This document shows, piece by piece, positions 51,501 through 60,250 of a DNA stretch of 64,000 nt; position 1 is the first letter of the stretch, and every line of letters begins with the position of its first letter. The DNA comes from Paracoccus sediminis (GTDB taxonomy: Bacteria; Pseudomonadota; Alphaproteobacteria; Rhodobacterales; Rhodobacteraceae), in contig NZ_FZNM01000003.1 in NCBI RefSeq assembly GCF_900188295.1, positions 62,001 through 126,000 on the forward strand. The letters run 5' to 3'. The notes beneath the pieces were generated by a model, which saw only the letters and a program-made list of their open reading frames with translations, was not told the DNA's origin and ran no database searches. A program made the position numbers and the translations under genes.

Positions 51501-52000
51501 GCTTCCTCCAGAATGCGGCGGCGCGATCGCGGCTTGGCGCTTATCAACTCGCTGATCTGCCCCTGCCGCACCAGCGCCGGGCTGTGCGCCCCGGTCGAGG
51601 CATCGGCGAACAGCATCTGCACGTCGCGCGCCCGCACGTCCTTGCCGTTGATCTTGTAGGCGCTGCCCGCATCGCGGGTGATCCGGCGCACGATGTCGAA
51701 CCGATCGTCGTCGTTGAAGCCGGCGGGCGCCAGCCGGTCGCGGTTGTCCACGCTCAGGACCACCTCGGCCTGGGCGCGGGCGGACCGGCGGGCCGTGCCC
51801 GCGAAGATCACGTCCTCCATCCCCTCGCCGCGCATAGCGGTGGGGCGGTTCTCGCCCATGACCCAGCGCAGGGCCTCGAGCAGGTTCGACTTGCCGCAGC
51901 CGTTCGGGCCGACCACGCCCGTCAGCCCCTCGCGGATGACCAGGTCGGTCGGATCCACGAAGCTTTTGAAGCCGTTCAATCGCAGCCGGTCGAAGCGCAA
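48551..52000 (-). CDS. smc: chromosome segregation protein SMC
   Basis: Large ATPase of the condensin-like complex that organises the chromosome, 1,149 residues. N-terminal head: FKSFVDPTDLVIREGLTGVV then Walker A GPNGCGKSN at residues 31-39. Long Ala/Arg/Glu-rich coiled coils flank a hinge around residues 500-620 (the region near VTVGRGHETAFGAAFG). C-terminal head: signature LSGGEQTLTAMALIFAVF and Walker B CVLDEVDAPLDD. The TTG at 52000 is the start: AAAGGAAC sits about 6 bases upstream. ScpA/ScpB are not adjacent. The 3' end lies 43 bases before the ridA start. Confidence 0.95.
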   Translation of the reverse strand: MRFDRLRLNGFKSFVDPTDLVIREGLTGVVGPNGCGKSNLLEALRWVMGENRPTAMRGEGMEDVIFAGTARRSARAQAEVVLSVDNRDRLAPAGFNDDDRFDIVRRITRDAGSAYKINGKDVRARDVQMLFADASTGAHSPALVRQGQISELISAKPRSRRRILEEAAGISGLYQRRHEAELKLNGAEANLTRVEDTLDQLSTQAASLARQARTAARYREIGAALRLAEGALLYRRWSEAEAARRAAADALACASRDAVGAEAASREAFARREEADAALPDLREEEQVAAAVLSRVAVERDTLDQADARAGHAIATLQARIAQLARDIDREDALNGDAADVVARLGREKAELHKAGLGHDARLDAAARTADHASETLREIEARLAELTDEAARLAARHQSAERLVADLQAMLARSERACSATLAAADRAATERAAAGDALAVAEQAQDAAAARAEAAEDTLAAAEAARAEAEAAETAARLARAEAEGEAGALVAEMTALRRLVERGGSGGRAILDRVTVGRGHETAFGAAFGDDLRAGLAGDGESGWHRLDAWDDPQPLPAGAAPLAPHVDAPAVLARRLSQVGLVTDAAAATSLQSALQPGQRLVTPAGDLFRWDGMRVMAGEASSAAALHLQQVNRLAELADQAAGAEARAADARNRHDDARAALADAAATEKSARDARRDAERNLSDAARALTRAESDLSAAQSRAEAVRSELARHRADSGDAQARLVQAQAALADLPDQGDAAAALEHARIGVEAARIATLTRRAALEELRREADVRTKRLQEIAKEESGWTLRLQQAGARASELTARRDATASDLVEAEAQPALLARQRANLRDRETGAQSRLTAARAALAVASDAARAAAYAEREAARAASEAREVRAMREARAEAARDGEAAARMRILEDTDMTPQALLASLGDMPDTPAAALDDQIARLRTQRDGLGAVNLRADEDKRALEAERDRLGADKADLEEAVHKLRLGIAGLNREGRERLLAAFDTVNASFATLFTTLFGGGEARLVLVESDDPLDAGLEILCQPPGKKLSTLSLLSGGEQTLTAMALIFAVFLANPAPICVLDEVDAPLDDANVSRFCDLLDAMTRRTDTRFLIITHHAVTMARMDRLFGVTMVEQGVSQLVSVDLQRAEALVA

Positions 52001-52139
52001 GCGGGTTCCTTTCGGTTGTGCCCGGATTGTCGCATCGCGCGGCCCCGAGTCAACCGGGGGCCGCTACATCTGGACCCAGACCGGGCATTTTCCACAAGAT
52101 CGGGATGGCCGCCCGGCCGATTTCCGCTACCATCGCGCC

Positions 52140-52514
52140 ATGATTACCGCATTGTCCCTGATTCTGGCCTTTCATCTGGTCGGAGAGATCCTGTCCCGCG
52201 CCCTGGACCTGCCGCTGCCCGGCCCGGTGGTGGGCCTGTGCCTGCTGGTCGCCGCCTGCGTGCTGCGCCCCGCGCTGGCCCAACGGCTGAGGCCCACGGC
52301 CCAAGGGCTGCTGGCGCATCTGTCGCTGTTCTTCGTCCCGGCGGGGGTGGGGGTGGTGGCGCATCTGCCTACCCTGCGCGACCACGGCATCGGGCTGGCG
52401 GTGGCGATCATGGCATCGACGCTGCTGGCCATCGCGGCGGGGGCGCTGGCCTTTCAGGCCGTGGCGCGGTGGACCGGATCGGCCGATCCGTCCGCGATGA
52501 AGGACCGGCCATGA
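52140..52514 (+). CDS. lrgA: LrgA/CidA-family membrane protein
   Basis: 124 residues with four predicted membrane helices (ALSLILAFHLVGEIL, GPVVGLCLLVAACVL, LLAHLSLFFVPAGVGVV, IGLAVAIMASTLLAIAAG). LPLPGPVVGLCLL and FFVPAGVGVVAHL are signature segments of holin-like LrgA/CidA proteins, linked in Gram-positives to murein hydrolase control and more recently to pyruvate or glycolate transport. The stop overlaps the ATG of lrgB. Divergent from smc, with 139 bases between. Confidence 0.87.
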   Translation: MITALSLILAFHLVGEILSRALDLPLPGPVVGLCLLVAACVLRPALAQRLRPTAQGLLAHLSLFFVPAGVGVVAHLPTLRDHGIGLAVAIMASTLLAIAAGALAFQAVARWTGSADPSAMKDRP

Positions 52515-53227
52515 CCGACCCCGCGCGGATCTGGTCCTATCTGGCCCAAGGCCCGCTGCTGTGGCTGACGGCGACGCTGGCGGCCTATGTGGTGGGCGAT
52601 GCGCTGTCGCGCGCGGCGGGGCGGCAAAGCTGGGCCAACCCGGTGCTGATCGCGGTGATCGGGCTGGCCGTGCTGCTGGGCGCGACCGGCACCGATTACG
52701 CGACCTATTTTCAGGGCGCGCAGTTCGTCCATTTCATGCTTGGCCCCGCCACGGTCTGCCTGGCGCTGCCGCTTTACGACAACCTGCCCCGCGTGCGCCG
52801 CGCCGCCTGGCCGATGCTGGCGGGGCTGGTGGCGGGATCGGTCGTGGCGGTGGTGTCCGCCCTGCTGATCGCGCGGGCCTTCGGGATTTCCGGCCCGGTG
52901 CTGGCCTCGCTGGCGCCCAAGTCCACGACGGCCCCCGTCGCCATCGGCATCGCCGAACGGATCGGCGGCCAGCCCACCCTGACCGCCGCCTTGGTCCTGC
53001 TGACCGGCATCTTCGGGGCCATCGTCGTAACGCCCCTGCTGAACGCGCTGCGGATCCAGGACTGGCGCGCGAGGGGCTTTGCCGTGGGCGTCGCCGCGCA
53101 TGGCATCGGCACGGCGCGGGCGTTCCAGGTGAACGAGACGGCGGGCGCGTTCTCGGGCATCGGCATGGGGCTGAACGCGGTGCTGACGGCGGTGATCGCG
53201 CCATGGGTGGTGGGGTGGTTGGGGTGA
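52511..53227 (+). CDS. lrgB: LrgB/CidB-family membrane protein
   Basis: 238 residues, multiple membrane helices, the partner of LrgA. FMLGPATVCLALPLYDNLP and ASLAPKSTTAPVAIGIAERI are the conserved family blocks, followed by VAAHGIGTARAFQVNETAGA near the C-terminus. The two genes overlap by 4 bases. In plants and some bacteria such fused or paired LrgAB proteins move glycolate or pyruvate; for this bacterium the cargo is unknown. Confidence 0.9.
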   Translation: MTDPARIWSYLAQGPLLWLTATLAAYVVGDALSRAAGRQSWANPVLIAVIGLAVLLGATGTDYATYFQGAQFVHFMLGPATVCLALPLYDNLPRVRRAAWPMLAGLVAGSVVAVVSALLIARAFGISGPVLASLAPKSTTAPVAIGIAERIGGQPTLTAALVLLTGIFGAIVVTPLLNALRIQDWRARGFAVGVAAHGIGTARAFQVNETAGAFSGIGMGLNAVLTAVIAPWVVGWLG

Positions 53228-53245
53228 GGGATCAAACAGTCCACC

Positions 53246-54058
53246 TTATCCTCTGTCACCTTCCGCTTGAAACTGTCTGAGTTCAGCGCAGGCAGCTTCG
53301 TATTCCACGAGTACAGCTTCATATCGCGCCTGCGCCGCCCGCACGCGTTCCAACAAGGTCTGCTCGCTTATTCCATCCGGTGAAGGCTTCGCTTCGACGG
53401 ACAGGTTGCTGTCTGCGGTATAGGTGAATTTCGTATTGCTGGCTTGATAGGCGCGCCGCCACTGATCGGGTATCTGGTCCCAGAGCCTGCGATTGGCACC
53501 GCGAACCTGTGCAGACGGATGCGCGGATTCGAACACCTGCATCCCGGTAGCCTCGACAACGCTGCGTGCTTTCTTGGCATTGTTGCCAACCAACACCACC
53601 GAACGCAGGTGAGGGAGCAATCGCAACAACTCACTCAAACGCAGCATCCCCTCGCTACGCTCACGAGGGCTTACCTCCGTCGTTTCGTTCCACCAGGGAA
53701 TTGCATTCCAGATCACGCTTGCGCGTCGGGGAACCTGTGCCAGCTCCATGAACCGATATGTTGCTTCTGCACTCGGATCATCATTGTCTCGCGAGATGAA
53801 TCCCGACCCGCCATTTGCAGGATCAGTCTTTGGGCCAGGCTTTTCCAGCAAGAACAGGATTTCCGCATCGACACCCCCATCCAGAGGATCGAAATCCGGC
53901 ACATAGCCTCGGTTCTCCGCACGCAAGGCGTCCACATAACTCGCCAAGGGAGCGATGTGAGGGTCGGCGCGTAACGCATGGCGCATCTTGACCGCATCGG
54001 TGTCCTTCAGGGCACGCGGCCCTTGGGGCCAAGGGTCATCCAAGGTCATAGGCTTCAT
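53246..54058 (-). CDS. uracil-DNA glycosylase-fold protein
   Basis: 270 residues. Three spaced motifs look like the UDG superfamily: LEKPGPKTD at 71-79 (motif 1 position), NAIPWWNE at 118-125 (the conserved Asn strand) and HPS at 180-182 (motif 2). LRSVVLVGNNAKKA precedes motif 2 as in related enzymes. Residues 230-266 look coiled coil (ERVRAAQARYEAVLVEYEAA). Base composition is less GC-rich than neighbours. Its ATG at 54058 overlaps the mogA stop, so the genes are coupled, though no pathway links them. Glycosylase activity is not established; the catalytic acid is uncertain. Confidence 0.65.
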   Translation of the reverse strand: MKPMTLDDPWPQGPRALKDTDAVKMRHALRADPHIAPLASYVDALRAENRGYVPDFDPLDGGVDAEILFLLEKPGPKTDPANGGSGFISRDNDDPSAEATYRFMELAQVPRRASVIWNAIPWWNETTEVSPRERSEGMLRLSELLRLLPHLRSVVLVGNNAKKARSVVEATGMQVFESAHPSAQVRGANRRLWDQIPDQWRRAYQASNTKFTYTADSNLSVEAKPSPDGISEQTLLERVRAAQARYEAVLVEYEAACAELRQFQAEGDRG

Positions 54059-54591
54059 CCATTCCCCGGCCGAAACGCTTTTACCTTCCCCGCATCCGTC
54101 TCCACCCGCGCCGCCCCGATCAAGTCCAGACAATAGGGCACCGCCGCGAACACCGCCTGCAAACATGTCGCGATCGCCGCAGGCTTGCCCGGCAGGGTGA
54201 TAATCAGCGTCGCATCCCTTATCACCGCCGTTTGCCGCGACAGGATCGCGGTTGGCACCTCGGCCAGGGACGCGCGGCGCATTTCCTCGCCGAAGCCCGC
54301 CAGTTCCTTCTCGGCAATGTCCATCACCGCCTCGGGCGTCTGGTCGCGCGGCGCCGGGCCGGTGCCGCCGGTGACAAGGATCAAGTCGGCGCCGCCTTCG
54401 ACCAGTTCACGCAGGGTTGCAGCCACGCCCTCGCGGCCGTCAGGAACGATGACGCGGGTGATCTGCATCGGCGATGTGACCACATCGTGCAGCCAGGCCT
54501 CGGCACCGGGGCCGCCCTTGTCCTCGTATTCGCCGCGCGCGGCGCGGTCGCTGACGGTGACGATGCTGATGCGGGCGGGGCGGTCGGTCAT
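54055..54591 (-). CDS. mogA: molybdopterin adenylyltransferase
   Basis: Adenylates molybdopterin before molybdenum insertion in cofactor synthesis. 178 residues of the MogA/MoaB family. Signature segments: SIVTVSDRAARGEYEDKGGP, LILVTGGTGPAPRDQTPEAV (the ATP/MPT loop with GGTG and the catalytic Asp) and LIITLPGKPAAI. MoaB proteins look similar, but the GEYEDKGGP segment points to MogA. No other moa or moe gene is in the window. The stop overlaps the UDG-like gene's ATG. Confidence 0.9.
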   Translation of the reverse strand: MTDRPARISIVTVSDRAARGEYEDKGGPGAEAWLHDVVTSPMQITRVIVPDGREGVAATLRELVEGGADLILVTGGTGPAPRDQTPEAVMDIAEKELAGFGEEMRRASLAEVPTAILSRQTAVIRDATLIITLPGKPAAIATCLQAVFAAVPYCLDLIGAARVETDAGKVKAFRPGNG

Positions 54592-54637
54592 GGCGCGGGC
54601 CTTTCGGTGGTCGCGGCCACTGTGGGACAGGCCCGCG

Positions 54638-54668
54638 CAAAAGAAAAGGCCGCGGGGGTGCCGCGGCC
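54638..54668 (-). terminator. Rho-independent terminator of argG
   Basis: Minus-strand stem GGCCGCGG / CCGCGGCC (54648-54668) with a short loop, followed by TTTTCTTTTG (54638-54647). It starts 22 bases past the argG stop and is the clearest intrinsic terminator after the one at 7671. Confidence 0.88.
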
Positions 54669-54689
54669 CTTGGTCATCGCAAAGGCGGT

Positions 54690-55916
54690 TTACTTCGCCC
54701 GCGCGTTCCGGTTCGCGACCAGCTTCAACCGCAGCGCGTTCAGGCGGATGAAGCCCGCCGCGTCCTTCTGGTCATAGGCGCCCGCGTCGTCTTCGAAGGT
54801 CACATGCGCCTCGCTGTAAAGCGACCGGTCCGACCAGCGGCCCACGCAGGTGGCCAGACCCTTGTAGAGCTTCAGCCGCACCGTGCCCGACACATGCTCT
54901 TGCGATTTGTCGATCAGGGCTTGCAGCATCTCGCGTTCCGGGCTGAACCAGAAGCCGTTGTAGATCAGCTCGGCATAGCGCGGCATCAGGCTGTCCTTGA
55001 GGTGCCCCGACCCGCTGTCCAGGGTGATCTGCTCGATCCCGCGATGGGCTTCCAGCAGGATGGTGCCGCCGGGGGTTTCATAGATGCCGCGCGACTTCAT
55101 GCCGACAAAGCGGTTTTCGACGAAATCCAGCCGCCCGATGCCGTGCTTGCCGCCCAGTTCGTTCAGCCGGGTCAGGATCGTGGCGGGCGACAGCGCCTGC
55201 CCGTCGATGGCCACCGCATCGCCCCGTTCAAAGGTGATTTCCACGAACTCGGGCCGGTCGGGCGCATCCTCGGGGTTCACGGTGCGCTGATAGACGTAAT
55301 CGGGCGCAGCCTCTGCCGGGTTTTCCAGGGCCTTGCCTTCGGACGAGGTGTGCAGCAGGTTCGCATCCACGCTGAACGGCGCCTCGCCGCGCTTGTCCTT
55401 GGCGATGGGGATCTGGTTCTGTTCGGCGAACTCGATCAGCTTCGTCCGGCTGGTCAGATCCCACAGCCGCCACGGCGCGATCACCTTGATCGACGGGTCC
55501 AGCGCATAGGCCGACAGTTCGAACCGCACCTGGTCGTTGCCCTTGCCGGTCGCGCCATGGGCCACCGCGTCGGCGCCGTGTTCCTGCGCCAGTTCCACCA
55601 GCCGCTTGGAGATCAGCGGGCGGGCGATCGACGTGCCCAGCAGATACAGCCCTTCGTACAAGGCGTTGGCGCGGAACATCGGAAACACGAAGTCGCGCAC
55701 GAACTCCTCGCGCAGATCCTCGATATGGATGTTCTGTGGCGCGATGCCCAGCAGTTCGGCCTTGGCGCGCGCGGGCTCCAACTCCTCGCCCTGGCCCAGG
55801 TCGGCGGTGAAGGTGATGACCTCGCAGCCGTATTCGGTTTGCAGCCATTTCAGGATGATCGAGGTGTCCAGCCCGCCCGAATAGGCAAGGACGACTTTTT
55901 TCGGGGCATCAGACAT
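54690..55916 (-). CDS. argG: argininosuccinate synthase
   Basis: Joins citrulline and aspartate with ATP to argininosuccinate, the penultimate step of arginine synthesis. 408 residues. The PP-loop ATP motif is at the start: [19 protein letters not shown]. Further conserved blocks are [36 protein letters not shown] and [14 protein letters not shown]. The ATG at 55916 (MSDAPKK) is preceded by AAAGGG. A strong terminator follows. It is divergent from ilvA. Confidence 0.97.
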   Translation of the reverse strand: MSDAPKKVVLAYSGGLDTSIILKWLQTEYGCEVITFTADLGQGEELEPARAKAELLGIAPQNIHIEDLREEFVRDFVFPMFRANALYEGLYLLGTSIARPLISKRLVELAQEHGADAVAHGATGKGNDQVRFELSAYALDPSIKVIAPWRLWDLTSRTKLIEFAEQNQIPIAKDKRGEAPFSVDANLLHTSSEGKALENPAEAAPDYVYQRTVNPEDAPDRPEFVEITFERGDAVAIDGQALSPATILTRLNELGGKHGIGRLDFVENRFVGMKSRGIYETPGGTILLEAHRGIEQITLDSGSGHLKDSLMPRYAELIYNGFWFSPEREMLQALIDKSQEHVSGTVRLKLYKGLATCVGRWSDRSLYSEAHVTFEDDAGAYDQKDAAGFIRLNALRLKLVANRNARAK

Positions 55917-56030
55917 GCGGTTAAACCCTTTGGCGACGTTTCCGGGGGAATAGGGCCAATCGCCCGGTGTCACAAGGGCCGGGCGCCGATCCCCTTGCCA
56001 AATCCCCGCTTTCGCGTCATGCGCAGGCGC

Positions 56031-57296
56031 ATGGAAAATCCTGCCCCGTCCACCGCCCCCGCATTTGCCGCCCTGGTCCGCAACGCCGAGACCGCGATCC
56101 GCGACCTGTTCGAGCCGACGCCCCTACAGCGCAACGACCATCTGTCGGCCAGGTTCGGCGCGGACATCTGGCTGAAACGCGAGGATCTGACCCCCGTGCG
56201 CTCCTACAAGCTGCGCGGCGCGTTCAACGCGATGCGCAAGCGGGCGACGCCGGACGCGCCGGGGCATTTCGTTTGCGCCAGCGCGGGCAACCATGCGCAA
56301 GGCGTGGCCTTTGCCTGCCGCCATTTCGGCGCAAAGGGCACGATCTTCATGCCCGTCACGACGCCCCGGCAAAAGATCGACAAGACCAGGGTGTTCGGCG
56401 GCGACGCGATCGAGATCGTGCTGACCGGCGATTATTTCGATCAGACGCTGGCCGCATCCCAGGCCTTTGCCGCCCGGCAAGGCGCGCAGTTCCTGCCGCC
56501 CTTCGATTCCGCCGACGTGATCGAGGGACAGGCGACGGTCGCGTTGGAGATGCTGGAACAACTGGGGGGTTCCCCCGATCTCGTGGTGCTGCCGGTGGGC
56601 GGTGGCGGGCTGGCCGCCGGGGTGACGCGCTATTTCGCCGACAAGGCGCCCGCGACGCGGTTCGCCTTTGCCGAACCCTTGGGCGGGGCCAGCCTGCAAG
56701 CGGCCTTGCAGCAGGGGGCGCCGGTCGCGCTGCCCGCCGTGGACACGTTCGTTGACGGCGCCGCCGTGGCCCGCATCGGTGCCCTGCCCTTCGAGACGCT
56801 GCGCCGGTTCAGCCCCCAGGACGTGCATCTGGCCCCCGAGGACCGCATCTGCGGCACCATGCTGGACATGCTGAACCACGAAGGCGTGGTTCTGGAACCG
56901 GCGGGTGCGCTGGCCATCGACGTGCTGGGCGATCTGGGCGATCTGACCGGCCAGCGCGTCGTCTGCGTCTGTTCGGGCGGCAATTTCGATTTCGAGCGCC
57001 TGCCCGAGGTCAAGGAACGTGCCCAGCGTTTTTCGGGCGTCAAGAAGTATTTCGTCCTGCGCCTGCCGCAGCGGCCCGGCGCCCTGCGCGATTTCCTGCA
57101 ACTGCTTGGGCCCGACGACGATGTGGCGCGGTTCGAATACCTGAAGAAGTCGGCCCGCAACTTCGGTTCGATCCTGCTGGGGATCGAGACCACCACGCCC
57201 GAAAACCTGACGACCCTGAAGGCCCGCCTGGACGGGGCCGGTTTCGTGTACCGCGACATCACCAACGACGAGATCCTGTCCGAACTGCTGGTTTGA
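56031..57296 (+). CDS. ilvA: threonine ammonia-lyase (threonine dehydratase)
   Basis: PLP enzyme converting threonine to 2-oxobutanoate, the first step to isoleucine. 421 residues. The Schiff-base lysine lies in [19 protein letters not shown]; the phosphate-binding glycine loop reads [13 protein letters not shown]. The C-terminal ~90 residues form a single ACT-like regulatory domain ([19 protein letters not shown], then FGSILLGIE), as in the IlvA forms with one ACT domain. ATG 56031 (MENPAPS) is taken; ATG 56019 would add MRRR. Divergent from argG. Confidence 0.93.
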   Translation: MENPAPSTAPAFAALVRNAETAIRDLFEPTPLQRNDHLSARFGADIWLKREDLTPVRSYKLRGAFNAMRKRATPDAPGHFVCASAGNHAQGVAFACRHFGAKGTIFMPVTTPRQKIDKTRVFGGDAIEIVLTGDYFDQTLAASQAFAARQGAQFLPPFDSADVIEGQATVALEMLEQLGGSPDLVVLPVGGGGLAAGVTRYFADKAPATRFAFAEPLGGASLQAALQQGAPVALPAVDTFVDGAAVARIGALPFETLRRFSPQDVHLAPEDRICGTMLDMLNHEGVVLEPAGALAIDVLGDLGDLTGQRVVCVCSGGNFDFERLPEVKERAQRFSGVKKYFVLRLPQRPGALRDFLQLLGPDDDVARFEYLKKSARNFGSILLGIETTTPENLTTLKARLDGAGFVYRDITNDEILSELLV

Positions 57297-57344
57297 GGTT
57301 CCGCGTTTACCGCCCCTTTACAGTCAAGGGGTTATCACTTTGGC

Positions 57345-58637
57345 ATGAAACGCGCGAATCGCCAGACCCCAGTTCCTCTGCCCGTGCCGACGGAAACGCG
57401 GCTGGCCCGGCGCGTGTTGGTCGTCAGCCACAATGCCGCGCAGCGCCGCATCTTCGCCATCCAGTTGCGGCGCGCGCATTACAAGGTCGAAGAAGCCGCC
57501 TCGGTCGAGGAGGCGTTGCAGATCTGCCAGCGGGTCGAACCCGACATCGTGCTGTCGGACTGGGCCATGCCGGGGCTGACCGGGCTGGATCTGTGCCGGG
57601 CGTTCCGGGCGGCGGAACGCGGCAGCTACGGCTATTTCGTGCTGTTGACCTCGACGGGCGACCACGCCGACATCGCACAGGGTCTGGAGGCCGGGGCGGA
57701 CGATTTCCTGACCAAGCCCGTGACGCAGCAGGGACTGCTGGCCCGCCTGGCCGCGGGCGAACGCATCCTGCGGGTCGAAGACGATCTGCGCGCAAGCAAT
57801 GCCCAGCTTCGCACCGCATTGGACCGCCTGCGCGAAACCCAGGCCGCCATCGACCGTGACCTGAGGGAAGCGCGCAAGCTGCAACAAGGCCTGGTCAAGG
57901 AACGCTCGGGCCGGTTCGGGGCGATCCAGCTGTCGCTCCTGCTGCGTCCGGCAGGTCATATCGGCGGCGATCTGGTGGGCTTTTTCCCGATCGGAGAGGA
58001 TCGGGTGGGCATCTATGCCCTGGACGTGTCGGGCCACGGCGTCACCGCCGCGCTGCTGACCGCGCAGCTTTCGGTGCATCTGTCGGGATCGTCCGACCAG
58101 AACGTCGCGCTGCGGGCGGCCCAGACCGGCACCGATTCGGTCAGCCCGGCCGCGCTGGCGCATTTCTTCAACAACATGATGCTGGAGGAGATGGCGACCG
58201 ATACCTATTACACGATGATCTATGCCGATCTGAACCATGTGACCGGGCGCCTGCGGATGGTCCAGGCGGGCCATCCGCATCCGGTCCTGCAACGGGCCGA
58301 CGGATCGGTGCGACCCCTCGGCAACGGCGGAATGCCGATCGGGGTTTTCGAAAAGCCCATCTTCGACGAGATCGACCTGGTGCTGGGGCCGGGCGACCGG
58401 CTGCTGATCTGTTCGGACGGCATCACCGAGGCGACCAACCCCTCTGGCCGCCTGCTGGGCGACGACGGAGTCGAGGCGATCCTGCGCACCAACGCCTTTC
58501 TGGGCGGGCATGTCTTTCTGGAATCGATGGCCTGGTCGGTTTCGGAATATTGCCGGGGCGAACGCCAGGATGACATGTCGGCCGTGCTGATCGAATACCT
58601 GCCCCCCGCCGAAACGGTGCCCCTGCCGGGCCAATAG
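57345..58637 (+). CDS. REC-PP2C (SpoIIE-type) phosphatase with a degenerate receiver
   Basis: 430 residues. An N-terminal receiver domain (about 23-140) keeps the phosphoacceptor Asp72 (IVLSDWAMPGLTGLDLC) and Lys124 (FLTKPV), but the acidic pair at its start is replaced: RVLVVSHNAAQRR has no Asp or Glu. A coiled linker (RTALDRLRETQAAIDRDLRE) precedes a PP2C/SpoIIE domain with metal ligands in HIGGDLVGFF, ALDVSGHGVTAALLT and QDDMSAVLIEY. Such RsbU-like proteins usually act in partner-switching control of sigma factors or second-messenger output; no anti-sigma gene is adjacent. Start ATG 57345 is 48 bases past ilvA. Confidence 0.87.
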   Translation: MKRANRQTPVPLPVPTETRLARRVLVVSHNAAQRRIFAIQLRRAHYKVEEAASVEEALQICQRVEPDIVLSDWAMPGLTGLDLCRAFRAAERGSYGYFVLLTSTGDHADIAQGLEAGADDFLTKPVTQQGLLARLAAGERILRVEDDLRASNAQLRTALDRLRETQAAIDRDLREARKLQQGLVKERSGRFGAIQLSLLLRPAGHIGGDLVGFFPIGEDRVGIYALDVSGHGVTAALLTAQLSVHLSGSSDQNVALRAAQTGTDSVSPAALAHFFNNMMLEEMATDTYYTMIYADLNHVTGRLRMVQAGHPHPVLQRADGSVRPLGNGGMPIGVFEKPIFDEIDLVLGPGDRLLICSDGITEATNPSGRLLGDDGVEAILRTNAFLGGHVFLESMAWSVSEYCRGERQDDMSAVLIEYLPPAETVPLPGQ

Positions 58638-58643
58638 GGCCGC

Positions 58644-59093
58644 TTACCGCTGGATCAGGTTGCTGGCCCTTTCCAGGAACGCCCGCGATCCGGGATCGGT
58701 CAGCAGGTCCAGGGCCGCGCGCGGGCTGGCCCAATGCGAGCGGTGATGCGTCTCGGTCGGGGTCGACAGGCGCAGGGCCGGGCGGGCCAACCAGACATGG
58801 CACAGCTTTTCGGCCCACCATCCGTATTCCGGCATGAACGCGAAACGGCGATAGCTTCCCAATCGTCGCGCCTGGCCGATGGTCCAGCCGGTTTCCTCGA
58901 ACACCTCCCGGTGCAGGGCGCGCAAGCCGCTTTCGCCGGCGTCGATGCCGCCGCCGGGCAGCTGGTATTCCGGGTCGGGCGCCGATTGGTGAGTCAGCAA
59001 CAGCCGCCCGTCGCGGACCAGCAGGCCATAGGCGCCGGGCCGCAGACGATAGCGTTGCGCCGGACGTGGAGGATTGCCGAACCGGCGGATCAT
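58644..59093 (-). CDS. NUDIX hydrolase
   Basis: 149 residues. A complete Nudix box: GGGIDAGESGLRALHREV then FEETGW, matching GX5EX7REUXEEXGU. The N-terminus YRLRPGAYGLLVRDGRLLLT is a common Nudix opening. AGGAG lies 6 bases upstream of ATG 59093; a GTG at 59111 is the alternative. It is convergent with the PP2C gene (6-base gap). Nucleotide substrate cannot be read from the box. Confidence 0.88.
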   Translation of the reverse strand: MIRRFGNPPRPAQRYRLRPGAYGLLVRDGRLLLTHQSAPDPEYQLPGGGIDAGESGLRALHREVFEETGWTIGQARRLGSYRRFAFMPEYGWWAEKLCHVWLARPALRLSTPTETHHRSHWASPRAALDLLTDPGSRAFLERASNLIQR

Positions 59094-59236
59094 CGGTCGC
59101 TCCTGTTTCACAGGGCCTGTCTAGCGCAGGGTCGGGCGACACGAAAGCCGCCCCTTGGGATCGCCGGGGAAGTTCCTATATTGGGCGCGACCCGGCCCGC
59201 CATCCGCGGACCTGACCTGAATCCTGGGAATATCGC

Positions 59237-60250
59237 ATGAGCAAGATCAACCAGATCGCATGGGACGACACCGTTTTGCCGTTCCAGCTTGACCGTTCGG
59301 ACATTCGCGGCCGCGTCGTCCGGCTGGATGGCGTGCTGGACCACATCCTGTCGCGCCACGACTATCCGGCCCCCGTCAGCGCGATGGTTGCCGAACTGGC
59401 GCTGCTGGCGGGACTGATCGGTCCTACCGTCAAGCTGCGCTGGAAGCTGAGCCTTCAGGTGCGCGGCAACGGCGCGATCCGCACGCTGGCGGCCGATTAT
59501 TTCGCGCCCGAACGGGACGGCGCGCCTGCCCGGATCCGGGCCTGGGCCAGCTTTGATGCCGACCGGCTGGACGCCCGCCCGCCCTTCCAGCAGATCGGAG
59601 AGGGATATTTTGCCATCCTGATCGACCAAGGCCAGGGAACCACGCCCTATCAGGGCATCACCCCGCTTGCGGGCGATTCGCTGTCGACCTGCGCGCAGAC
59701 CTATTTCGCCCAGTCCGAACAGTTGCCGACCCGGTTCCAGCTTGCCAGCGGACAATCGCGCCAATCGGGCGAGGGACGCCATTGGCGGGCGGGCGGCATG
59801 ATGCTGCAAACCCTGCCCGGCCAGCCGATGCAGGGCGAGGGCGGCAGCGGCGAGGGCGGCCTGATCGAGGCCGCGGACATTCTGCAAGGCATCGAATCCG
59901 AAAATTGGAATCGCGCCAACATTCTTCTGGACACGGTCGAGGTGCTGGAACTGATCGGTCCCTCGGTCGGGCCAACCGACCTGCTGCTGCGCCTGTTCCA
60001 CGAAGAAACGCCACGCGTCTTTGATGCGCAGCGGGTCGAATTCGGCTGCTCCTGCACCGCCGACCGGGTGCGAAACACCCTGTCGATCTATTCGGCAAAG
60101 GACATCGGCCACATGACCACCGACAAGGGGATCGTCACGGCCGACTGCCAGTTCTGCGGCGCCCATTACGAATTCGATCCCAAGAGCCTGGGGTTCGAGG
60201 CGATTCTGGATGCCGAAGGGCAGCCCCTGTCCGAGCGGGCGGCCGAGTGA
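59237..60250 (+). CDS. hslO: redox-regulated chaperone Hsp33
   Basis: Oxidation-activated holdase that binds unfolding proteins under oxidative stress, 337 residues. The C-terminal zinc site shows the Hsp33 cysteine pairs: GCSCTADRV and, about 30 residues on, DCQFCGAHYEF. The N-terminal PFQLDRSDIRGRVVRLD is typical. The stop overlaps the next gene's GTG in GTGA. It heads a four-gene run continuing to 63826, all by overlap. Confidence 0.93.
   Translation: MSKINQIAWDDTVLPFQLDRSDIRGRVVRLDGVLDHILSRHDYPAPVSAMVAELALLAGLIGPTVKLRWKLSLQVRGNGAIRTLAADYFAPERDGAPARIRAWASFDADRLDARPPFQQIGEGYFAILIDQGQGTTPYQGITPLAGDSLSTCAQTYFAQSEQLPTRFQLASGQSRQSGEGRHWRAGGMMLQTLPGQPMQGEGGSGEGGLIEAADILQGIESENWNRANILLDTVEVLELIGPSVGPTDLLLRLFHEETPRVFDAQRVEFGCSCTADRVRNTLSIYSAKDIGHMTTDKGIVTADCQFCGAHYEFDPKSLGFEAILDAEGQPLSERAAE

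Noticed and set aside
49601..53227. A 1,208-codon plus-strand frame opposite smc
   Set aside because: Only its final part (from 52511) is real, as lrgB. The rest is the mirror of the smc coiled coil.
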